Notes under the pieces: model-generated
The model's database searches: none
Told to the model about the DNA's origin: nothing
What the model saw: the letters and a program-made list of their open reading frames with translations, nothing else
NCBI RefSeq assembly: GCF_018143015.1
Contig: NC_054740.1
Coordinates: 40,590,680 to 40,654,679 of the forward strand
DNA from: Lytechinus variegatus
Taxonomy: Eukaryota; Echinodermata; Echinoidea; Temnopleuroida; Toxopneustidae
Length of the DNA stretch: 64,000 nucleotides
Direction of reading: 5' to 3'
Part shown: positions 11,244-21,663 of the stretch, one piece after another
How positions within the stretch are numbered: position 1 is the first letter of the stretch
Layout of the letters: each line of letters begins with the position of its first letter
Translations under genes and position numbers: made by a program

Positions 11244-11796
11244 CATGTCATAATGTTGTTAGGGCACTTGTGCTCCCCAGGCTCGACTATGGTGGTTGCT
11301 TGCTTGGGGTATTAGTAAACAAGATCTTGGAAGACTTCAACGCCTTCAGAACAAATGTGCACGATTAATCTGTCAAAAACCAAAATGGTGTCATGCTGCA
11401 TCTCTTCTAAATGAACTTCATTGGCTACCTGTTTCTGATAGAATACATTATCGAATACTTGCTCAAACCTATAAGTCTCTGTCAACCACACTACCTTCTT
11501 ACATTTCTTCATTATTTCAGCAACAAAGATCTACATACTCTCTTCGTTCTGCAGCTGCTCCTTCAAATGTCATTCCAAAATCCAGAAAACAGACCGGTTT
11601 CAACTCCTTTAAATCTCTTGCCCCCCCCCCCCCCCCCCGTCTTTGGAACAAACTCCCTTCATCTCTTCGAAAACTCTCTTCTCTTTACCACTTCAAAAAC
11701 ATCTCAAACCACACTTATATAACCATAAACCTTAACTTGTCTTATGCCATCAACATCGCTTTGTATCCGTTGGAAAAACAGCTATCAAATTTATAA

Positions 11797-12566
11797 TTAT
11801 TATTATTTAAATGGACTAGCTATCGCTGGCCTTCCAATGATTCTTCAATGATCTCACATCAGTCTTTCAGGGATCTCCGCAGAATTGAGAGACTGAGTGG
11901 ACAGACAAAAGTAAGACCTGAAAATGCCAGAGATCCCACTGAAACCCTGCTGAAAGAATTTTGTTGTATAGGACCTCTGGAAAATTGTTTTTCAATAGCT
12001 ATCAACCGTTTTGGGGACCACGATTTTAAATCTTGAAGGCCAGTGAAAGCCAAATCAGGGTCCCGTTTTACAAAGAGTGAGGATTGATCCGATCAATCCC
12101 AACTGTATAAATCCATGCATCAATGTAATAGTTTTTTTATTCAGGAAATTTGCACAATGTCCGTTATAAACATCGCTACTCTTTGTAAGACGTGCCTTAG
12201 TGTAATGTTGTTGAAATAACATAAGAGCCAATGTAGACACAGAGATAGTGAAATTAAGTCTTGACTCTCTGAGTCCCGTTTAATGTCTAATTCAATGTTG
12301 TACATTTAGGTGTGGCTTCGCTAAAGCACGATAGTCAATTCAATAGCCCAACTTAAACATGTAAGATTACAATGTATGCAGTAAATAACCAGGTGGTGAC
12401 CTGAATATCTTAACTGTTCATGCACAACATTACTTTGAATAAATTATAGTTGCATCCGTGATTGTATACACAACACTTAGATATAGATATCGACAAAGAC
12501 TGGGAAGAGGATCAAATGGCCGAAAGTTTATTGAAGAAAAAAAAATTCGGCGGTCACGCAACTCTC
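11797..12566. other. intergenic, no gene seen
   Basis: After the LINE 3' end (ATT repeats near 11797-11808) the sequence is AT-rich. A 62-codon ORF at 11848-12036 has balanced composition but no domain I know, and no supporting splice or start context. I do not call it. Confidence 0.4.
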
Positions 12567-12741
12567 CGACATTAAGGAAATAAAGGAGATGGGAAACCAG
12601 TTACAGTAATAGCAATTTTATTACACCAACTTTAGGGCAAACCTCATTTAACGTGCGCGGCCATCGTAAGGGCCGATATGACAACATCTGTCGCAGAGGG
12701 CGACATTTCACGCTACACATCAAACAATAACATATTGGCGC
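12567..12741 (-). repeat. 3' long terminal repeat
   Basis: About 175 bp, nearly identical to the copy at 17225-17401 (a small indel near 12725). On the minus strand it starts GCGCCAATATG and ends AATGTCG, so it lacks the usual TG..CA ends. It is short for an LTR. The near identity implies recent insertion. Confidence 0.88.
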
Positions 12742-14669
12742 AACCACTTTTCTCTATCTTTCCATTGGAATTAAGTCAACCTCTAACCAATTGGCCTGGG
12801 GGACAATTACTTCCTAAACAACAAAATCAATTCAATGTTTTAAAAGGTAAAACAAAACTATATCTGTAGTTATCTCGTCAAACCATGGATTCCGGAAAAC
12901 ACACCGGTAGACCTGCATACCTGGAAGGTATCACATATTAATCAAAGTAAGTTAACAGATCAGTATCAATACAAAGTATTGGCCATTACCATGGTTACTA
13001 CATAAAACAAACTAAAAGGCATAATGTACCCTTAACCATTATATAACATGTACAACAAGAGTAAATAAATAACCAACATATTATCTACCCTTCTATCTGT
13101 AGGCAAAACACACAAAACAATTAAATAAATAACCAACCTCTCATCTACCCTTATACCTGTAGGCAAAACACACATCAAATAGTCAATCAGCATGACCTAT
13201 TGTATATCAAGCCAACCAAAAAGGGGAAAAACTCTAATAGCTGTGAAAACATCACTATGTATGCGAAAATAGCTAAAACCTGTAAAACAGTCAAATTCAT
13301 GTAGCAACATCAATATTGCCAACACACACTGTAAAACAAACAGTTAAAGCATGACTAAGGATAAGAACAAAAAAAGCATTACTACATAGAACACATCCAT
13401 TAACACAATCATTGTGGACACTGGAAATGCATAAAACTAAAAGGGCATAGCAATACACAATACATTCATAAGTACAATCATTGTGGACACTTGTGAGCCT
13501 ATGCACAAATAGATACATACCGAAAAATGTCAAATGCAACTTACAATTTTTTGTGTGTTTCATGCGAAATATAAATGCAAATGAATAACATCACTGCCTT
13601 GCATACTGAAGACAAACAATCCTATCATAGTAAGCACATAAAACATCCAATCATATATTTACCAACTGTAAGAACATGTAAGGATATGAAGCCCACAATT
13701 CCTGCAAAGCAAAAGACAGTCTTTGCATATACTAGTAATAGCAAATGCTAAAACAAAATGTAAAACAAATAGGCAAAGGGTCACATAAAAACCTAAAAAC
13801 TGGGATAGGTAAATTAAAAAAAATAAACGTGTACAAATTGTTCCATTAGTAAAAAAAGGTGAAGGTTCAATGGCACTATCCAGCCACCACAGTTCAGCTA
13901 TGAAATGTGCACTGTCTAATTAAAGGCAAACCAACAAAACATAACAAACGAAGAGCAGGCTACTGGACTAGGGCAGCCCCTTTTTTTTTAATATGGAAAG
14001 TAAAATATGTATTTATGAAGTGCCAAAATAGTACTAACCTAAAATAGCTGATAAAAAGGGGCATTCAGGCTCACACTATACATCCTAATACTAATATCTC
14101 AACATCTAATAAAAAACAGTATAACATAAATATATGTAATTTAAAAACTAAAAGTAATCATAAATATCGAACCAACTCATCACTAAGATGGAAATTAACA
14201 TAAAATAAACATGTAATTACTTTTAGTCATAAATAATTTATGCATAAAAGGGAACAATCTGACACCTGAAAAACTGCATGGTAACCCAATATAACCAAAG
14301 GGATACAATTTATTTAGCAATAATCAAAACAATGATAATATGGTCCACTGGTACATTATATATACAAATGACAGCAAAGGCTGAATATATACTAAATAAA
14401 AAAATGCGCAAAGCACATCACAATAAAAGGCAAAGAAAAGAAACAAAAGCATAATAGGAAATGGAAAAAAAGAAGACTGGAGTATGTACTGTCCATATCA
14501 GGATGAAGAGCAAAGAACACCAGTTCATATACTGTCATGAATGAGTCTTTGATATCGAAGTCCATAGATAGGCGTCATTCTCAGAATGTTATGGAACATT
14601 AAAACAAAGTCTTTGGCCATCGACGTTCCTGAAAGGGTCTCTTGAAGAAGTGTCATATCAGTCGGTAAT
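12742..14669 (-). other. non-coding 3' internal region of LTR element
   Basis: A-rich on the plus strand with no long ORF. It contains imperfect direct repeats: a unit ending 'ctgtaggcaaaacacac' at about 13065-13115 and 13125-13175, and 'caatcattgtggacact' near 13410 and 13480. This is where pol would be expected in an autonomous element. Confidence 0.6.
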
Positions 14670-15767
14670 CTAGTAAGGGGTCCTGCATGATTTAAAGTCA
14701 ATATCTGGAGGACGACCTGGGGGGAGTCCAATGTGTTCTCCAACGGGGTGACACGGCCGACTCTGTGAAGTCATCATGAGGGCAGAAGTGAAGGACACAA
14801 CGGTGTCTGACCACCTGAACTGGGGATCCAACATCTTGTAGCTCCGGGGATCACTGGTAGGACCGGACGCATCACCGGGGACATCATCAGGAGAATCTGG
14901 GGGTCGACCAGGGGGGTCGTCAATCCGTAGGATACAAGGATGAGGAGCCATATGATGATGCACGACAACGTTTTGCATGAGAGAAGGGCAATTAGAATCC
15001 TTGATCACAGGAGTAGTAGAAGGTAGGGCATTCAGGTAGCACCAACTGTTATCATACAATGTTGGGTCCAACGACTGACCATGATCTGGTTGAGATACAG
15101 AAACAATCTCAGCTGAGGAGTCATGGACTGCACAGTTACTATGGTATAAAGATTGATGATCAGGAGCTGATGGCTGTTGAGGTGTTATAAGCTCACTGAC
15201 GGGCTCTGTGGCTATAGGATGTCTGTCTGAGTCAGTAGAAGTTTCCATGTCTCCAAGGACTTCACTCGTAGGTGACTGGTCTGCAACAGCAGGATGGACT
15301 CGTTCGCGATTACAGGAGATTGAAGTTGAAACGAGGTGAGATCGATCAACGCCATCGGAAGCTGAGCAGGGTAAGCCTGCAGCAAGCGCATTGGATAGTG
15401 GGATAGCCGAAGGACCGTACGGATACGATGGTCCATCACCGAACGATACTACGCGCTTAGCTGGGCGGATAAATACATCATATAATTCCATGAACGGAAT
15501 TCCAGCCTGTATAGCAACATCCAAAGACTCTACCACTAATCCTTCGAAGAGAAACTGTCTGTTGTCCCTTGTGAATGTGAGACAGGTCTCCCCTACAATC
15601 GCAAAAGCAGAGGAATTGTCAGGAGGTTGAACTGAGTGGGAAGTGGCGGTTATCTCACCCCCAAGATCTTGAACCGTAGAAAGTAGAATCAAATTCTCCG
15701 CAGACCCACTGACAATGCTCACACGGACACACTGATCACCATGGAACAGTTCCACAAAGGGAGTCAC
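14670..15767 (-). CDS. retropepsin-like ORF of LTR element, catalytic Asp absent
   Basis: An open frame of 365 codons that overlaps the gag stop by four bases (GTGA), so it is probably made by frameshift or reinitiation rather than from its own ATG; the first codon is GTG. The first 120 residues match retroviral-type aspartic proteases of Gypsy elements: VRVSIVSGSAENLI at the active-site region, then VGETCLTFTRD, FEGLVVESLDV and AGIPFMELYDVFIRPAKR. At the place where the family has the catalytic Asp of the D-S/T-G triad this copy has Val (IVSGS), so proteolysis is doubtful. The remaining 240 residues are Ser/Pro-rich and not recognised. No RT follows. Confidence 0.75.
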   Translation of the reverse strand: MTPFVELFHGDQCVRVSIVSGSAENLILLSTVQDLGGEITATSHSVQPPDNSSAFAIVGETCLTFTRDNRQFLFEGLVVESLDVAIQAGIPFMELYDVFIRPAKRVVSFGDGPSYPYGPSAIPLSNALAAGLPCSASDGVDRSHLVSTSISCNRERVHPAVADQSPTSEVLGDMETSTDSDRHPIATEPVSELITPQQPSAPDHQSLYHSNCAVHDSSAEIVSVSQPDHGQSLDPTLYDNSWCYLNALPSTTPVIKDSNCPSLMQNVVVHHHMAPHPCILRIDDPPGRPPDSPDDVPGDASGPTSDPRSYKMLDPQFRWSDTVVSFTSALMMTSQSRPCHPVGEHIGLPPGRPPDIDFKSCRTPY

Positions 15768-17074
15768 GGGGCCTGATTAGGCACAACGAATGAACTAGCC
15801 ACAGGCCTATGTGGCATACTGTGAGGACCTTGGACCTCATCTGACTCTAATGAAAGTCCATTGCACCAGTGAGGGTCTCCCCGAATCGCTGACTCTGACT
15901 TCGAGTCATCAAAGCAACCAAGATGTAACTTAGGATCGACAGAGGAACGATCCACAGCATACGATGAACAGTCAACGTCTTCACAAGGAATACAGCCTGA
16001 TGGAACATGATCATAACCAGGGTCATGATCGACAATCAACTCATCACAGGTATCACTACAAGTCTGGAAATTGGTGTAGCCAAGAATGCTAGCGGCCTTG
16101 CGAGCTCGAGTAATCATGCGCCTTTCATGGTCGGGCAAAAATGGACAGTCACCAATATGGTGGTGGTAACCATGCCGACTAGCATTAAGACAAAGTGGGC
16201 ACACAACTTGGTTTATGTTAGGCTTACGATGAACTAAGGCGGGCCTAAGATTAGTCTGAATTGATGTAGGTGTCATGCTATAACTATCGGAAGCCTGGAT
16301 ATGTTCATCAGGACTCGACATATACTGATAGTAAGGTACATCACACCGGGCATCACACTTGCGGTCATTATTCATGTCATAATAGGCAAATCTATCATAC
16401 ATCTCTTTACTAGACCTACTACCGATATCATCTCTTGACTCATGCTCATCGTACACGGCTTGATGATTGTCACGCTTTTGGCTTAAGTGTACATGTAAAA
16501 CTCGAATCTGAGGATATGATTGGCTATGTAGATCTAGATCTTGGCATGACTTTCGTCTGGAATTGTTCAACTTATGACTAGCTTGATCACAATAAAAACT
16601 GTCATAATCTTCTGGTTCAATCTCATCAACATAATCATCTTCTTGGTCATTCTCATAATCATCTTCTGGTTCATTCTCAACCTCATTCTTTTCATCATAA
16701 CCATCTTGTTCTTTCTCATCACCATAATCATGATAATCATCTGGTTCATTCTCCACGTCATATTCATTGTCTGGTTTATTCTCATTATCACAGCTACCAT
16801 TATGACTGGCCATGTCACCGACACCGTCGGCGACAGGTTCAACATCAGCCACACAATTAAATCTTCTGATTTCATTTTCACTATGTCTGACTCTAATTTC
16901 TTGATTTACTGTGTAATTTCTTGATCTACTAATTGTGTCATATCTTGATTCAGTAATTGCATTACTAGAAAAGTTGGAAAAGTCTGACAGAAAAGTACGA
17001 GAACCAACTTGGCTGGGGCGGCCTCGCTCTCGGGCCTGGGGGCGAGGTCTTGACCTCGGTGAGGGAACAGCCAT
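15764..17074 (-). CDS. gag-like nucleocapsid ORF of LTR element
   Basis: 436 codons from a true ATG. The N-terminus is Arg/Pro-rich (SPRSRPRPQARERGRP), which suits nucleic-acid binding. Residues about 95-170 are a strongly acidic, low-complexity tract of Asp, Glu, Asn and Tyr (repeats such as NEPEDDYENDQEDDY). Near residue 290 a knuckle-like cluster reads CPLCLNASRHGYHHHIGDC, followed by FLPDHERRMITRARKA, the wording found at the C-terminal end of Gag in Gypsy elements of marine invertebrates. It would form the particle that packages the element's RNA. It sits directly upstream of the protease frame. Confidence is high that it belongs to the LTR element and moderate that it still makes protein. 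Confidence 0.78.
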   Translation of the reverse strand: MAVPSPRSRPRPQARERGRPSQVGSRTFLSDFSNFSSNAITESRYDTISRSRNYTVNQEIRVRHSENEIRRFNCVADVEPVADGVGDMASHNGSCDNENKPDNEYDVENEPDDYHDYGDEKEQDGYDEKNEVENEPEDDYENDQEDDYVDEIEPEDYDSFYCDQASHKLNNSRRKSCQDLDLHSQSYPQIRVLHVHLSQKRDNHQAVYDEHESRDDIGSRSSKEMYDRFAYYDMNNDRKCDARCDVPYYQYMSSPDEHIQASDSYSMTPTSIQTNLRPALVHRKPNINQVVCPLCLNASRHGYHHHIGDCPFLPDHERRMITRARKAASILGYTNFQTCSDTCDELIVDHDPGYDHVPSGCIPCEDVDCSSYAVDRSSVDPKLHLGCFDDSKSESAIRGDPHWCNGLSLESDEVQGPHSMPHRPVASSFVVPNQAP

Positions 17075-17206
17075 TCAAAGGACTGTATGTGGGACTACGG
17101 CACTGAGGTAGTAAAAAATTGTTACACCTATCACGACACATTTTTGCCGACCAACTGGTTGCTCGGATAGCATGAATCCCATCAGTGTGCGGAGCAGGCA
17201 AGGTTC

Positions 17207-17224
17207 GAATCCCAGCTGTCACCA
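17207..17224 (-). other. primer-binding site
   Basis: Read on the minus strand this is TGGTGACAGCTGGGATTC, beginning at the LTR edge. Its complement ends in CCA and continues upstream into a perfect tRNA T-arm/B-box GGTTCGAATCC, so complementarity to the primer tRNA extends beyond the usual 18 bases. I could not name the tRNA. Confidence 0.75.
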
Positions 17225-17401
17225 CGACATTAAGGAAATAAAGGAGATGGGAAACCAGTTACAGTAATAGCAATTTTATTACACCAACTTTAGGGCAAAC
17301 CTCATTTAACGTGCGCGGCCATCGTAAGGGCCGATATGACAACATCTGTCGCAGAGGGCGACATTTCACGCTACACATCAAACATTATAACATATTGGCG
17401 C
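17225..17401 (-). repeat. 5' long terminal repeat
   Basis: About 177 bp, nearly identical to 12567-12741. It carries the presumed promoter of the element. No TATA box is obvious. The flanks CTCTC (left of the element) and TCGAA (right) do not form a clear target duplication. Confidence 0.88.
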
Positions 17402-18576
17402 TCGAAGTACTTTAACAGTCTTCCAGGATTTCGATGGTTGAATTAGTTTTCGGGCATCATACAAACAGATAATTAAGATCATTTGATTTGTTGCTTACTC
17501 AAGCGACTCACACTACTAAGTTTTGATTGAAATAAATTTGTTCGGATTTACTATATGTATGAACAAGTAACATTTGTTAATGATATTTAAAAAGGAAAGA
17601 AATAATTATTGTATATTTTTATGTTTTGATGTATAGAATGTATTAAATTGTATAATATACTTTGTATTTAATGTTCACTTTCATTTTAGATGTTTAAAAT
17701 GAATCGAGACTAGAAATTCGTGAACACAGTATGAATTTGAATAACGAAGAAAGAAAAGCCGGACATGAGTCCACCACCTATATATTTTTTTTTACTCGGT
17801 GAACTCGAAAATATAAAATATGAAAGAAAAGAAGTTTGAATCAAACAAATGCACAAAACAGATAAATAATTTGCTCATTGATACAGTTCTATGAATAAAT
17901 TTTGACAGTTTTATAAACAACTGTAATCTGATTCATTTTGCCATATATTGAATTGCAGGCCTTATGCTATTCTTGATTTTTTTATCAAGTTTTTATTGAT
18001 CGATAAAATGATTATTCTTGAATTTTATTAATGAATGTGATGAAAAATGTTTATTTTGTTTAGTTATGCATTATACGGTCATAGGATACCAAATAAATAA
18101 ACAAACCTTCGATCACTAACTAATTTGTTAAAAGCCATATGTATTACCCGATAACGACACGGGTTGGTGTGTGGGTGAATAAGCGCTTGGGATTTGCGCG
18201 TGAGTGTGTGTGAGTGATTACACGTATACTCTTAACCGATGTTAAGTAGTTTTTTAGAGTTGAAATTGATTGTAACGCTTCTTGCCACGGGTCTCTGACG
18301 CAGTTATGTTTCCAGCAACCATATATGGAAATACATTCTACTTGATGCTAACTCCATTCTAATACAAACATGAATTACCATCCGTCTGTAATCAATTGGA
18401 CTAAAAAGATCAGTCAGGAAGTTTTCAAGGATGCGTTGCACTAAACATCCCGTGGTGATACCAATAGCTCCATGGTGATACTCTCGGACTCATATGCGGT
18501 ATTTGAAAGGGAAAACCAGCAAGAATAATAATCATAGGCCCTTTATACCATTACTATCCATAGTCCCATTCACACA
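17402..18576. other. intergenic, no gene seen
   Basis: AT-rich DNA with several short TATA-like runs. No ORF above about 60 codons with family resemblance, and no repeat recognised. Confidence 0.5.
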
Positions 18577-18940
18577 ATTGAAGAGCTCACTTGCAAAACG
18601 GGTTAGGTCCATTTTCATCAAATTCGATTTTTGTTTTGTCTCAATGTATAGATTTTTAGTAGCTCTATAAGATGATATACCAAAGAAAAGTTGAAATTCC
18701 CACTAAAAGGTGATCTAAAATGGCAAAGAAAAATCACCTTTAAATTCAAAAGGGGTTAGGTCCATTTCAGTTTAGTTGCAAAAGGGGTTAGGTCCACACA
18801 GATTTTATTTGGAAAAGAATATTCTCATGGTAGGGTATCACGAAAATTTAGTTTCGCATAAGAATATTGCAATATGGGAGAATAACAAATATGATTTTCT
18901 TGGATTGGACCTAACCCCTTTTGCAAACAAACTCTTCTGA
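18577..18940. mobile_element. small TIR element, tandem copy A
   Basis: The left end ATTGAAGAGCTCACTTGCA, then GGGTTAGGTCCA, faces GGACCTAACCCCTTTTGCA and AACTCTTC. Two extra direct copies of AAAGGGGTTAGGTCCA lie inside (18749-18797). Similar in layout and sequence to copy B immediately to the right. Non-coding. Confidence 0.6.
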
Positions 18941-19294
18941 AGACCTCAATTGTCAAAAGGGGTTAGGTCCATTTTTTTCATAAATTTTATTGTTCTCTGT
19001 CTCTAAACCTCTAAATTTGTAGTCGTTCTGATGAAAACAACGAAAATTTGAAATTCACATGAAAACGTGAATAAAAATGACAAAGGAAAATCACCTTTTT
19101 AATAAAAATAGAAAAAACAGGTAGACAGGTAGATTTCTTAATACCCAATGTTATATTCACATGATGGGATCCGAGTATATCATGACAATTTAGTTTCTCA
19201 TAAAAGTATTGCAGTAAGTGAGAATAAAAAACATGTTTTTTCTCGGAATGGTAAAAAGTTGACCTAACCCCTTCTGCAACTAAACTCTTCAATT
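18941..19294. mobile_element. small TIR element, tandem copy B
   Basis: Starts CTCAATTGTCAAAAGGGG and ends CCCCTTCTGCAACTAAACTC followed by TTCAATT. The interior words ('gttgaaattc', 'aaaaatcacctt', 'tttagtttc') run in the same order as in copy A, so A and B are tandem relatives. Confidence 0.6.
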
Positions 19295-20199
19295 AATTAT
19301 ACATTGCAAAACTTATGACGTTATGTATAGAAAATGCGGTAGAGAAGCGAGACTTTATTGAATATGCGGTAAATGATTTTGATATCTTTTCATTGGTACA
19401 TTTCATTAACATGTCAAGATTTTTTTCATGCCGAATAAGCGACCACATTTTAAAGGTTTTTGCCCCTTTGCACTGGCACTAAATAGTACATTCTATATAT
19501 CACACCACTTTAAACTCACAAATTCTGACATACTGGCCCATTTTTTATTGTTGTAATCAGAATTTTGGAGCATATACCCCATTTTTGTTCCTTATACATA
19601 ATACAAAGGGCTGGAGAAAAAAAAATGCTTTTGTCCACCGTGTCCACATAAATTCACTATCAGACCATACTAATATAAATGCTGTGGATCATCATCACAC
19701 ATCCTCGCTCAGTGGCGTAATGAGCCAAAAGTTTTGAGACGGCCAGATATGGCGTATCGGGCTCTATTTTAAAAAAGTTACGAGCGAGCAAGAATTTCGG
19801 CATTCTTAACTACAAATTTCAGTTTTTGACAGAATTCATCGTAATAATATTAAGAAAACAATTATATTTAATCCTCCTTTCTTTCCTTTCATTTGCTCTC
19901 CCGGCCCACTAACTGGCAGATCCATGGGGGGGGGGGCACAGCCGGCTTGCCCCCCCCCCCCCCCTTGAGTCGCACAATTAAAACTTGTAATGTAAAAATA
20001 TTGTTAAAACATAAGTGTGCCCCCCCCTCCAGTTTTTGAAGGTGAGAACCTTCTTTTTATTTTTTTCTTGTCAAAATTCCCCCCCCCTTCGGGAAATCCT
20101 GGATCCGCCCCCAATCTCTTTGTCTATAACCCCCTCGATCTATCTCTATCTTCCTCCCCTCCCTCTCTCTCTCTCTTTCCTCTTTCTTCTCCAAGTTTA
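19295..20199. other. intergenic with MITE fragments
   Basis: A hAT-like end CAGTGGCGTAATGAGCC at about 19709 starts a fragment related to 6240-6506. A G-run/C-run element with GATCCATGGGGGG and CTGGATCCGCCCCC ends spans about 19918-20112. C-rich and T-rich low complexity follows to 20200. No gene. Confidence 0.45.
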
Positions 20200-20426
20200 T
20201 TCTCTTTTCTTATATCTCTCAGCAACTGAAACTTAACTTTCAGAATCGATCAGCAATTTAGCGCACAATCGACATACTACATCAGGATGTAGAACTCATT
20301 GTGTTAATGCGTATTTTAGATCAAACATGGAGCTATTACAGAGATATGGATCAAACTTACCACTCGTCTTCAGAAAGCAGTGACAGCGTTGCAGGATTCA
20401 TATAATCCTATTTGTCTCTTAAAATG
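20200..20426 (+). other. possible 5' non-coding exon of second LRR-Ig gene
   Basis: A good donor, AAAATG|GTAAGT, ends at 20426, and stops are frequent upstream in all frames. It could splice to the acceptor at 21573. The left border is a guess. A competing acceptor (ttcttcag at about 20694) opens a basic 98-codon frame that I cannot relate to any family. Confidence 0.3.
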
Positions 20427-21573
20427 GTAAGTCTTTTTTACTACGATAATATCAATCTTTGAATTAAGAAGATTGATTTACTGATTTAATGATGGTTTTT
20501 ATACCCATGTTTTTAATGAGACTTTAGTGCAGGAACAAGTTGTGAATGATAATCATATTAACGATTCAGAAATATACGTATTTGTTCTTGTCGGTATATT
20601 ATATTTGGCTCATTGCCATATGCATAATCACTAGAACAACTAAATATCGGTAGGCCCCTACTTGTATAACGTTTTTCACTCTCTAATTTCTTCAGAGTGC
20701 AATTCGGGTCCAATCCAAAATGAGACTGAAAATAATGATAATGTACAAAATTTTAAAAGCGCTTTATACGGACGTTTCAAAGCGCGAAGAAAGAAAAAAA
20801 GACGACTTTTAGTACAAGATATCTCAGTAAAAAATCAAGAAACTGAACGTGAAAACACCATTACAAAAATCAATTATACATACAAATATAGAGATAATCG
20901 GCTAATATACAACTTAACTATAATCCGGGTCGATAATCATGTGAATAAATTCGAATAATCCTAATAATTAAAAACACTATCCGATTTTTTAAATCCAAAT
21001 CTGATAGACTTAAAAGTCTTCTTTTCGATCTATATTTTAAAAAGGTCTGCAACCACAATGCATGTTATTACTTTTCAAAAAATAAAACATAAATTTAACA
21101 TTATTTTACATTTCTAAATCCTATAACATAATAGATTTTTTTGTTAGTGAGTTGGATTTAATCATTTGGTATCGTCATTTCATACCCTCATTGTCAGACC
21201 TCGAAACACGTCCGTTTCTTGCTGTACATTGTTAAATTATGTCACACCCTTTTTTTTAAATGCAAATTCCATTTTTATTGTTTCAGTTGATTCCGTTTAT
21301 CACGGTATATTAGTATACCTTTGCATCAAAACAAAACTTCCGTAAGTTCCGTCAGGTTGATGATATTGGTTCCACAGCATATACACAATATAATTATACA
21401 GTAGTATCACGAGTATGTAAATGTGTTAATCTATAAATTTATTTTTTTTTCTTTTCAGAACTCCAAAACCAAATAGAACACTAGCGTGAAATCCATTTCT
21501 TTTTTACTATATAATCAAGAATAGAATTATAAGGTATTTTACTTTCGTTCTTAATCTTTTTCTGTTATTTCAG
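20427..21573. other. probable 5' intron of second LRR-Ig gene
   Basis: AT-rich sequence between the donor at 20427 and the acceptor ending at 21573. It holds a 98-codon basic ORF (20662-20958, with KARRKKKRR) without homologue that I know; I do not call it a gene. Confidence 0.3.
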
Positions 21574-21663
21574 CCCAACATAACTGGATAACCCAACACA
21601 ATCAGTCGTGAAGATAATCTCGTTGTAGAATTATTTCCCTCCGAAACATCAATTCTGGCAAAA
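21574..21663 (+). other. 5' untranslated part of second LRR-Ig exon
   Basis: The acceptor tttttctgttatttcag ends at 21573, followed by 90 bases to the ATG. This mirrors the first paralogue (acceptor at 6598, 83 bases to ATG), so the intron position seems conserved between the duplicates. Confidence 0.5.

Larger units (their letters stand above)
9046..11796 (+). pseudogene. LINE reverse transcriptase, broken, split by hAT element
   Basis: Two segments, 9046-9525 and 11252-11796, read as one degenerate non-LTR retrotransposon ORF. The first shows YGIPQGSIIGPQLF (RT motif 4) and a catalytic-box relative, CADDIQMF. The second gives the C-terminal part (LVLPRLDYGG, then LNELHWLPVSDRIHYRI and LWNKLPSSLRKL). 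The family looks like the CR1/L2/jockey group. If the inserted element and one target copy are ignored, the frame runs through the junction without loss. A further frameshift lies near 11295, and the 5' part with the endonuclease is missing. Non-functional. Confidence 0.85.
12567..17401 (-). mobile_element. LTR retrotransposon with gag-protease only
   Basis: Complete-looking 4.8 kb element on the minus strand. Order: 5' LTR 17401-17225; primer-binding site starting TGGTGACAGCTGGGATTC with no spacer; gag ORF 17074-15764; protease ORF from 15767; about 2 kb of non-coding AT-rich sequence; polypurine tract AAAGATAGAGAAAAGTGG next to 12741; 3' LTR 12741-12567. No reverse transcriptase, RNase H or integrase is seen in any frame. 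The layout resembles TR-GAG-type non-autonomous elements, which need polymerase from a relative. The protease sequence places it near Ty3/Gypsy elements of marine invertebrates. No clear target duplication is visible at the outer borders. Confidence 0.85.

Noticed and set aside
13060..13180. CRISPR-like direct repeats
   Set aside because: Only two imperfect copies within an AT-rich LTR-element interior in a eukaryotic genome.
16574..16924. Ile/Phe-rich 116-codon plus-strand ORF that looks like a membrane protein
   Set aside because: It is the antisense shadow of the acidic Asp/Glu tract in the gag ORF.
12567..17401. Interpretation of the 436- and 365-codon minus-strand ORFs as host genes
   Set aside because: They lie between two LTRs with PBS and PPT, and show gag knuckle and retropepsin wording.
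20662..20958. 98-codon basic ORF preceded by a splice acceptor
   Set aside because: No homologue or domain known to me, no matching donor or start evidence, and low-complexity Lys/Asn content.
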